From the NCBI RefSeq assembly GCF_947179165.1, contig NC_077244.1, positions 66,758,144-66,822,143 of the forward strand: DNA of 64,000 nucleotides. Direction: 5' to 3'. The notes beneath the pieces are model-generated. The model was not told where the DNA came from, searched no databases, and saw only the letters and a list, made by a program, of their open reading frames with translations. Origin of the DNA: Solanum dulcamara (lineage: Eukaryota > Streptophyta > Magnoliopsida > Solanales > Solanaceae). Shown piece after piece: positions 57,901 through 64,000 of this stretch (position 1 is the stretch's first letter; each line of letters begins with the position of its first letter). A program made the translations under genes and the position numbers.

Positions 57901-58014
57901 TAGGAATCAGAGCAGGGTTGTTGGCATGTGCCAACTCTTACTGGAGATGACCTTGAGCTACCAAGACAGTGGGTATGTGCTACCAGGAGAAAAGCACTGC
58001 ACTCTCTCTTTTGA
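48915..58014 (+). CDS. PRORP1: Proteinaceous RNase P (PRORP1-like), six exons
   Basis: Protein-only RNase P removes 5' leaders from precursor tRNAs. Exons: 48915-50030, 53607-53696, 54126-54307, 57149-57269, 57742-57813 and 57904-58014 (TGA). All introns are GT-AG and the phases agree; the product is 563 residues, close to Arabidopsis PRORP1 (572). The N-terminus is Ser/Pro/Lys-rich, as in organelle transit peptides. Exon 1 holds the pentatricopeptide repeats (about residues 85-290) and zinc ligands C331/C334; exon 6 gives H535 and C552. The NYN nuclease aspartates are D386 (VVDGAN), D461/D462 (SNDDW) and D480 (TNDEMRD). Their spacing equals that of the known Arabidopsis catalytic set. A second in-frame ATG at 48930 is possible. 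Introns 1 and 3 are swollen by insertions. Confidence 0.95.
50320..50690 (-). mobile_element. LINE reverse transcriptase fragment in PRORP intron 1
   Basis: The minus strand reads [14 protein letters not shown] (around 50381-50428), the N-terminal hallmark of plant LINE RT domains, then hits stops. Upstream minus-strand text ([17 protein letters not shown]) at about 50580-50640 may belong to the same ORF. No tail or target duplication was resolved. Confidence 0.6.
51461..51646 (+). mobile_element. tRNA-derived SINE, first of a tandem pair
   Basis: GGGGAGCCTTGGAGTAACTGG (A-box-like) and GGTTCAAGCC (B box) mark an RNA polymerase III-type promoter. The 3' half has GGCCCTTCCCCGGACCCCGC and ends GCCCTTTT. 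It is followed directly by a nearly identical copy, period 186 bp. Confidence 0.8.
51647..51830 (+). mobile_element. tRNA-derived SINE, second of a tandem pair
   Basis: Nearly identical to 51461-51646, ending in a T run (51823-51830). The plastid-derived mosaic begins about 20 bp later. The 90-codon ORF across the copies is not a gene. The same SINE family occurs on the minus strand at 61013-61167. Confidence 0.8.
51853..52145 (-). pseudogene. rps8: Plastid rps8 fragment
   Basis: The minus strand reads [21 protein letters not shown], continues through the conserved body ([20 protein letters not shown]) and [16 protein letters not shown]. This is ribosomal protein S8 without its first ~28 and last ~10 residues. 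The stop at 52101-52103 is TGA where the plastid gene has Arg (CGA), a CpG-type C to T decay expected in methylated nuclear DNA. Confidence 0.9.
52146..52231 (-). pseudogene. ndhA: Plastid ndhA exon 1 fragment
   Basis: The minus strand reads [20 protein letters not shown] then IVWLEREI, the first transmembrane segment of the NDH-1 subunit A. It joins the rps8 piece at a TATC/ATCT-like overlap. Confidence 0.85.
52380..52471 (-). pseudogene. rpoA: Plastid rpoA fragment
   Basis: The minus strand reads [20 protein letters not shown] then [10 protein letters not shown], an internal part of the plastid RNA polymerase alpha subunit. It is fused in frame at its N-side to the rpoB-like piece. Confidence 0.88.
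52472..52541 (-). pseudogene. rpoB: Probable plastid rpoB fragment
   Basis: The minus strand reads [20 protein letters not shown], resembling an internal segment of the plastid RNA polymerase beta subunit. The assignment is from memory of the conserved [15 protein letters not shown] text and is less certain than the neighbouring pieces. Confidence 0.6.
52605..52768 (+). pseudogene. ndhG: Plastid ndhG 5' fragment
   Basis: The frame from ATG 52605 reads [20 protein letters not shown] and continues as NDH-1 subunit 6 through [11 protein letters not shown], then runs into a SINE. About 54 of roughly 176 residues remain. The short upstream stretch (about 52560-52604) looks like the native leader. 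Confidence 0.88.
52769..52878 (+). mobile_element. TS-type SINE, 3' part
   Basis: GGTAGTGGTAAGATCTACG...TTTTACCCTCCCCAGACCCC...GGGATTTCACTGGGTATG followed by GTT repeats is the 3' end of the Solanaceae TS-type SINE. It is fused directly to the ndhG fragment and its 5' half is missing. Confidence 0.75.
52949..53303 (-). mobile_element. 5'-truncated LINE insertion, minus strand
   Basis: A perfect 16-bp duplication TGAAGGCCTCTATGAT lies at 52933-52948 and 53304-53319. The T run after the first copy is the poly(A) tail on the minus strand. The coding part is a LINE C-terminus (an IWRERN-like segment) with stops. Confidence 0.85.
54435..55966 (+). mobile_element. Non-autonomous copia derivative, 1.53 kb, in PRORP intron 3
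   Basis: LTRs of about 190 bp (54435-54624 and 55780-55966) begin TGTTAGAATAAGAATAG and end TATATTTCTCA(T/C)A. TGGCATCAGAGC follows the 5' LTR (primer site) and GAGGGGGAG precedes the 3' LTR. Flanks CCATT/CTATT are a near-perfect 5-bp duplication. The interior keeps only scraps of pol: [17 protein letters not shown] (RT, about 55448-55505) and a duplicated ASNP(V/I)FHEKT segment (RNase H end, about 55547-55640). It needed an autonomous relative to move. Confidence 0.85.
56352..56801. mobile_element. Long fold-back element (MITE, 450 bp)
   Basis: Almost the whole element is a hairpin. The arms of about 210 bp begin AACCCATCGGTGGCC and end GGCCACCGATGGGTT. Internal words such as TTTGTTCATTTTAGACACC reappear inverted (GGTGTCTAAAATGAACAAA). 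T runs flank both sides, so the target duplication is unclear. Half a copy lies at 16897-17080. Confidence 0.85.
57276..57301 (+). repeat. (CT)n run just after the PRORP exon 4 donor
   Basis: Thirteen CT units starting 7 bp after exon 4. It could vary in length between accessions; an effect on splicing is conceivable but not shown. Confidence 0.9.
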
Positions 58015-58540
58015 CGAACTGGTGAATCATATCATTAACATATAAATGCGGTTTCTGGGATAGCATCAGTGAAGCAGCTATGCTGTATATGAGTGCTTTT
58101 TTCCTTTGAAGAGGCTTATAGTTTGCACTTCTCAAAGATTGTTGTAGATGGAGATCAGGAAGATCACTTAATGCAAAAGTTCTGGATACAGTTAACGTCT
58201 ATATAACATCCTAGTTGCATTATCTTGTATACTAGTTTTTGCTTCTGTATTCAGGAGTATTTGGTCATTTTTATGTAACAATTTTGCCTGTTACAAGTGT
58301 TAGAAGGAAAAGGTTCTGCCACAATAGAAGAATGGCACTTTTGAAACTCAAGAGAGGATATTCCTGCATTTTCAATCCTAAATTGGCTGGTCCCTGAGTA
58401 CCAGAAGAGAAACAGCTTATGAAGTTTAAATTATTTTCCTTTGAAGAGAAACATTTATTTGATCAGTGGAACAATCTGGCTAGAGTTTGATTATCAGTAT
58501 TATCTCCACAGAGAATTTCTGTGTATAGTTATTTATTGCA
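58015..58540. other. 3' flank of PRORP
   Basis: Presumed 3' UTR followed by intergenic DNA. No strong AATAAA near the stop and no other gene seen. Confidence 0.4.
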
Positions 58541-58712
58541 GGAATCAAATTCTTCAAAGAACAGCAGGAATATGGTTCTGACTTATTTAATGACAATTGG
58601 ATTGGAAGCTATGCATACACCGTTGGTTCCAAGAACTTGGACAACTGTTGGGATATTTTTCCCATCTTGCAAGCCGAGCTGCAGTTTGACATCCCACTTT
58701 TATTCTCTAATC
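58541..58712 (+). other. Exon-like segment of unknown origin
   Basis: After TTATTTATTGCAG, one frame reads IKFFKEQQEYGSDLFNDNWI then GSYAYTVGSKNLDNCW and DIFPILQAELQFDIP, protein-like and unlike the AT-rich flanks, until a C run at 58713-58728. The frame is closed by a TAG just upstream of the acceptor, so it would have to be spliced. Family not recognised. It could be a lost gene fragment, or a 3' exon with an unseen partner. Confidence 0.3.
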
Positions 58713-58729
58713 CCCCCCCCCCCCCCCTA

Positions 58730-61000
58730 CACACATCAAATCCAAACTCCTCCATGACTACATATTACCTCTCTTTGGTGCTCCTAGTTCCAGTATATCT
58801 TAATTCACTGGACAAACTCATCTAATTTTGTGTATAGTCAATTTTCTTATTAAGCTTTGTATTACTTTAGCTAGGTGGTTTCCTGCCAAAAGCACAATCT
58901 GGAGATTGATAGGCAGAGGCAGATCATATCTGGAGGTTGAACTAGCTTGAGCAGCAAATGCCAACTGCACCTCACTCTCTTGAAGCAGTATGTTTTCTGT
59001 TAATATATACCAATTCAAATAGATTTCATATCAAATACAATGTTGGAGCTGAAAGCAATCCAAATCCCCACTTATACATTGTGTGCGCCCCTGTCGACAT
59101 ATATCCTTGTTTTGTGCATGCAGTCCTTATTGTTCTCGAGAACTAATCTTTTTTTCCCTCCAATATGGGATGGCTAACAATGACAAGGGTAAGTATTGGA
59201 AACAATGCATAAAGTTCTCTTGTCTAGCAATAGCCAGAGGATTCAAAAGGGAAGGAGATCCATTTTCTACATTTAGCCAACTTTAGGTAAACTTGTATGC
59301 ATACGATATGTTATTATTGAAAGTAATTTGCATACTCCCTCCTCAAATAAGACAAAAGCATTAGAGACAGGTTCTCATGCAGCTGCAATAATAAAAAAAT
59401 AATTAAAAAAAAGGAGCATATGACATTTCTCCACTTATGACATCTTCATCAGCTAAAAGTAGGATCATCAGGATTATGTAAGACTTAAGCTTTGACTAGT
59501 TAGGTCTGAATCTCACTAGTCAAAAACTAATTTCAAGGGGTTAACATACTAACAAAAGCTGAAGATTTCATATAATCTGCAATATACCTGTAAGTGCTAG
59601 GTAAAATCGTAGTTTATGTTGTGACATGGATACCTAACATAACAACAACAATAATCTACTTTCAATAAGTCAGGATTCGGAAAAAAAGAGACAGGATTCT
59701 AAACAAAAATTTCAGGGTTCTTGGGAATATGTTACATTTTCAAAAAAACCACTTCTGATCAAGGGTTCTTGTTGAGATGCTTACATTGCAGATGCTTGAG
59801 GGTCTTTGTTAGTGACTATGAAAGGAACCAGTCATGGTGGCTATAACTGAATATTCATGGTTCTAATGTTGCAGTTGATCAAATCAGTGTCTTCTGAAAA
59901 TCCAATAACTATTAAGCAGCATGTTCGGAGGAGCCCTTTTTATGCTTTGTTTCAGTCTGGTTTTGGTCCTCTGAGGACTCTATTCTTTACATTGAGTCCT
60001 CTTTAGCTTCTGCTACTTCAATAAGAAAGACCAAAAAGTAGACCTTTTGATCTTCATGTCATGATCAATGAAGACCCAAAAAATAGACTTTATGATCTTC
60101 AATGTCAGAGCTTCACGCCATTATCAATGTGATTATCACTCTACTTTTCTGGTTATCATATCATGCTTGATATGAGTTACACTTTGTTATAAGTAGGTTT
60201 AACCTGATAGTAATCAAAATTATCCATCTTTTACAAGCACATTGTGACTCTTTTCTAGGCTGGAGAGATTTTAAACAAAATAATACTTTAGTGATCTCAA
60301 CTTCTTAAAGGAGCTTTAAGGCATCCTGAGTAGCATTATCCAGGTCCATTTCAGCAGGACTACATGTGTGAGAGGTTTTGTTAGGGTTAAACAGATTGCA
60401 AAGAATTGGAAGCAGAGGTGCTGATTGATTAATGATTATAGTAGAAAGGAGCAATGGTAGGAGGAACATTGATGTTAGAGATATTTGTAATAACCTGGTT
60501 CACATTATCTACGTCACTTCCTCTCTTTTGGTGAAGGTCTATTGCACAGTGTCGTAGTCCAGAGTCCAGACAAGGCAATATATCATCTAAAGCTGTATGA
60601 GGAGTGGGTTTACTGTTGTTGAAAGTAAGACTATACAACATAACCAGTGTAATCCCACAAGTGGGTCTCGAGGCTAGAGTGTACACAAACCTTACCCCTA
60701 GCTTGTGGAGTAGAGAGGTTGTTTTCAAGACCCCGTCTCAAATAACTTGAAAGCAAGATTATGAATGTCATATTTGATGTGATCCTCCAAAGTTACTTTG
60801 AGAAACAAGTTGTACAAGACCATTTTTCCTATTTATGGTTTAGTTGCAGAATATGTAACTTCTTTTATATCCAACATTATGTTAAAAGATGAAACTCTGT
60901 TTTATCCTGCTTTAGGAGAAGCTGTATCCATAGAGTTGCTTGCCTAATACGAGAAGAGATCTCAGCGGCCTAATGAAACAACAACAATAGTGAAACACTT
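58730..61000. other. Intergenic with SINE remnant
   Basis: Mostly AT-rich and without supported genes. The stretch 60640-60720 is a minus-strand piece of the GTT-tailed SINE (GTAATCCCACAAGTGGGTCT and AGAGTGTACACAAACCTTACC are its reverse complement). A CTCCCTCCTC word near 59335 hints at a degraded Stowaway end. Confidence 0.4.
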
Positions 61001-61012
61001 GCGAGAGCTTAA

Positions 61013-61167
61013 AAAAGGGCAGCCCGGTGCACTTAAGCTCCCGCTATGCGCAGGGTTCGGGGAAGGGCCCGACTACAAGGGTCTATTGTACGCAGCCTTA
61101 CCTTGCATTTCTGCCAGAGGCTGTTTCCAAGGCTTGAACCCGTGACCTCCTGATCACATGACAGCAA
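61013..61167 (-). mobile_element. tRNA-derived SINE, minus strand
   Basis: A perfect 16-bp duplication ACTTGCGAGAGCTTAA lies at 60997-61012 and 61168-61183. The reverse complement matches the SINEs at 51461-51830 (B box GGTTCAAGCC, GGGAGCTTAAGTGCACCGGG). Confidence 0.88.
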
Positions 61168-61852
61168 ACTTGCGAGAGCTTAATTGTGGAAAACAAAAAT
61201 TAATGCCCCAGTGATGACAATCCACCCAAAAATCTAACTTGCTTATTACTCCAGTGAAATTTGGCAACTAAAAGTTACTTGCACAACTTTAACTTGCCTA
61301 GTGTCTTTCTTTGCAAGTAGGAGAAATTGACAAAAATGAATCATCATAGATTTACTTCACTAATCATAAAAGTAGCAAACTGTAACTTATTGATTAAAAA
61401 AAACTTTTCAAAATTTCCATGTACAAACAAATATCCATAAGTATTAAGTAGAAGAAGAAAGATACTTGGTTCATTTTACTTTTAAGTGTCACTTTAACAA
61501 AACAAATTGTCTCAAAATATGCATCACTCAAGACAAAGATTAGTATGCATTTTCAATGATACCCTTGTACTCCTTAGGTTCCTTTTTAATTGATACGTTG
61601 TGTTTTTCGAGAATTAATTTTAAAAGCTAAATTAAATTATATTAATTCGATATTTTAAAATAAAAATTTAAATATTCAAAAATTGCAATTTTGTAGTATT
61701 TTTTATATAGGTAACAAAGGGAAAACTTTTTAATAGTGCTCAATTATTTAGTGACATGGCAGAAGGCAGACCTCATCCCAAACGGATAATAATATCCACT
61801 CTCACAATGCAAAGGCATTTCTCCACACAAAACACCAGAGTAACACAGAAAA

Positions 61853-63758
61853 ATGGCGCTGAAGCCACTGTCTTCCATATTCCCAAATTCAACAAATTCT
61901 GCATTAACATCTGCAAAACCCCATCATCAAAACATAGGGCTATCGAGAAGGGATTTCATTAATGTTGGGATTTCTGTAATGCCACTGGTCATATCCCCTC
62001 CTCCTCCTTCCATTGCTCGAGAAGTTGAAGTTGGTTCATTCTTGCCTCCATCTCCTGCTGATCCTAATTTTGTTCTCTTCAAAGCCACTACAAAAGACAC
62101 TCCTGCTCTTCGTGCCGGTATTATGTCCACCACTCTTCATTTTTACTATCTTTCTTCTCCTATTTTATATATTCCCTTTGCGCAGAACTAATAGCTTTGG
62201 CGCAAACCATGTGTTTATTTTTTTTTAAATCATTTAATATGTATAAATGACTGATTCATAACCCATAGACTAATTTTTTTTTATTTTGCCACTATATAAA
62301 TTTAATACATATATTGAGAAGATTGCTACATGAATTTGTCACTCCAGATGCAGGTGAAAGGTTCATAGTTTCTGAAGTTTACTAGAAGCTTCTACAAGCA
62401 ATATTGTGATAATAATCTCATACCTGATAACTTTGTCCACCAAGTCTACCACAAATGGAAAGAAATCATCGAGTATTTTTTTGTCTATAATGCGTTTGAA
62501 CCTGAGCCTCATGGTTCGGAAATAGCCTCTCCACCTCCTCGAGGTAGTGGTAAGGTGTGCGTACACTCTACCCTCCCCAGGGGATTTCACTGGGTATGTT
62601 GTTGTTGTTGTTGGGTTTGAACCTGAGCCTCATGCTTCTCAACACACTTCATTGACCAGTAGATTACACCTTGGGTGCAATAATCTTATTAACCTGAAAG
62701 AATATGATTGTATAAGAACTAGAAGCTTAGGCAGAGTTAAGTGGATCCAGAAACAATATAGCTTTAGCATAGAGTCTCTAATTCTTTGCAATTCTTTGAT
62801 AGACTACCTTCTTAGGTGCTTAGTATCTGTATTCTAGAACTTGCCTATCTTAAAGCTCGAGCATAAAATGATTTAATACTCATATTCTCATTATTTTTTA
62901 GGAGTCTATCATCTCGAAAACAAGTTCCAAGCTCCTTTGAGAAAATAGATTGTCATCAGAAAGAAAAAACTAATCTCTACTTGGTTAAGGATTCAGATCT
63001 AAAATAGGCAAGCAACACACATCTATCTGAAACTTGTGTAAAACCTAAGATAGGACAACAAATTGACCGGTCGGAGCCATGTTTACATTTGGTCAGAAGG
63101 ATCCTAGTCCATGTAACCTTGCAGTTGTTTAATATTCTGCCATTTGATGTTTTTGTAGTTTCTGGATTAATAATTGGTGTTGGCAGTAGTGTTTTCTTAA
63201 TTGGCACTTCATTTCTTACCCGCCGGTAGACTATTGTGGTTGTTTGTCCAATCAAGTGATACCAATTTCTTAGTTATAACATCGTTTCTAGTAGTACTTT
63301 TTTTCCTTCTTCTTTTTAGTTTATTTCATATCTTCTTGATATGCTTATGAAGGTTACCATTTACATAAAATTGGTGTTTCCGTTTTCTACATTTGTTTCT
63401 CCTGTAGATGCTTATGATGCTTCATATTTAGTTGGTTGCAGGAAATGTGCAGCCTTACACATTTATTCTTCCTCCAACCTGGAAACAACTTCGTATAGCT
63501 AATATATTATCTGGAAATTATTGCCAACCCAAGTGTGCAGAGCCGTGGGTGGAGGTGAAGTTTGAAGATGAAAAACAGGGTAAAGTTCAAGTGGTGGTTT
63601 CTCCTTTGATCCGTCTCACAAACAAACCTAATGCAACTATTGAAGACATTGGGACCCCTGAGAAAGTCATTGCTTCTCTTGGCCCTTTTGTCACAGGAAA
63701 CACTCTCGATCCAGATGAACTCCTTGAGACTTCTATAGAGAAACGCGGTGACCTAACG
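61853..63758 (+). CDS. PPD6: PsbP domain-containing protein 6 (PPD6), 5' part
   Basis: Exon 1 is 61853-62117 and exon 2 is 63442-63758 (phases join as GCC G|GA AAT). The rest lies beyond the window. The first ~35 residues are a chloroplast transit peptide. Then LSRRDFI, a hydrophobic stretch and SIARE form a twin-arginine lumen signal, so the protein should reach the thylakoid lumen by the Tat route. The PsbP domain follows (NVQPYTFILPPTWKQLRI, NYCQPKCAEPWVEVKFED, PLIRLTNKPNATIEDIG, VIASLGPFVTGN), with the Cys pair C-x3-C typical of PPD6. The exact biochemical role of PPD6 is not settled; a lumenal, redox-sensitive protein is the family view. The frame reading past 63758 is intron. Confidence 0.92.
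62514..62614 (+). mobile_element. 5'-truncated TS-type SINE in PPD6 intron 1
   Basis: A perfect 20-bp duplication GTTTGAACCTGAGCCTCATG lies at 62494-62513 and 62615-62634. The body is GAGGTAGTGGTAAGGTGTGCG... CCCTCCCCAGGGGATTTCAC, ending in GTT repeats. An internal deletion removes the GACCCCAC part seen at 52769-52878. Confidence 0.9.
62640..63441 (+). other. Remainder of PPD6 intron 1
   Basis: No repeat or ORF of note. A T/C-rich tract and GTTGGTTGCAG lead into exon 2. Confidence 0.5.
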
Positions 63759-64000
63759 GTGATAGTCATTTCTTTTTACTCAGTCATTTATCATATCGAA
63801 AAACTAATCCCTTCCCCCTTATCTTCATCCCTTATTCACAACACATAAGAGGACTGGCATGGCTAGCAACCTTGTCTCTGATGGTTTACTCATAAGCTAT
63901 ACTGAAACATGGAAGGAAATGAGTCTTAAGTTTCTTAGTTGGTACCATAAAATCTCAGCAGGGAAAATGGCATGAAGATATCCCTAGGTTGTATCTGCTT
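63759..64000 (+). other. Start of PPD6 intron 2, cut by the window edge
   Basis: Begins GTGATAG after CTAACG. The YYKYVLETP-type continuation expected for PPD6 is not in the window. Confidence 0.7.

Noticed and set aside
61756..61962. 68-codon ORF overlapping the start of PPD6
   Set aside because: It is in another frame; the PPD6 frame from 61853 has the transit peptide, Tat signal and PsbP domain.

Overview
This is a plant nuclear window, most likely from a Solanaceae species (Solanum or a close relative). The evidence is intron-containing genes for organellar RNase P (PRORP) and a thylakoid-lumen PsbP-domain protein, Solanaceae-type SINEs with GTT-repeat or T-rich tails, Ty1/copia and long-LTR elements, and nuclear copies of plastid genes. 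There are no operons or other prokaryotic features. Species assignment is inference from the families seen; nothing here was searched against a database.

Layout. 1-7.1 kb: nested LTR sequence, chiefly a solo LTR of about 4.96 kb (203-5158) with a TGCCC target duplication and a 1.5-kb ATT-type microsatellite, inserted in a second, minus-strand LTR. 7.4-8.4 kb: decayed LINE 3' end. 9.4-18.7 kb: two tandem segmental copies of a small protein kinase locus. Copy 1 is a pseudogene (10866-11847) and copy 2 an open frame (14452-15402). They were later separated and interrupted by a MULE-like element, a hAT-like element, a copia gag fragment and older SINE pieces. 19.2-26.6 kb: a MITE and a complete but disabled copia element (19975-26604, TSD CTTGC). 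26.6-33.6 kb: no recognisable complete gene; two Tourist-like MITEs and several exon-like minus-strand segments. 33.6-40.8 kb: a badly decayed minus-strand copia element with a 1.93-kb solo LTR (TSD GTTTT) nested in it. 41.1-43.3 kb: another solo LTR (TSD CATAT). 45.1-47.5 kb: third copy of the kinase locus, with the best-preserved kinase (45413-46405). 48.9-58.0 kb: a six-exon PRORP gene whose introns hold SINEs, LINE fragments, a mosaic of plastid gene pieces and a non-autonomous copia derivative. 61.85 kb to the end: the 5' part of a PsbP-domain protein 6 (PPD6) gene that runs off the window.

Working genes. PRORP is predicted to cut the 5' leaders of tRNA precursors in chloroplast and/or mitochondria. 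PPD6 is predicted to be a Tat-imported thylakoid lumen protein. The kinases look like short MAPKKK17/18/20-type kinases. These genes share no evident pathway apart from the organelle link between PRORP and PPD6.

I found no convincing new biological system. The most informative signals are structural: paralogous empty sites that date transposon insertions, a chimera of at least five plastid gene fragments inside an organellar RNase P intron, an LTR that has lost its probable core promoter, and a few exon-like or small-ORF signals that I cannot name.
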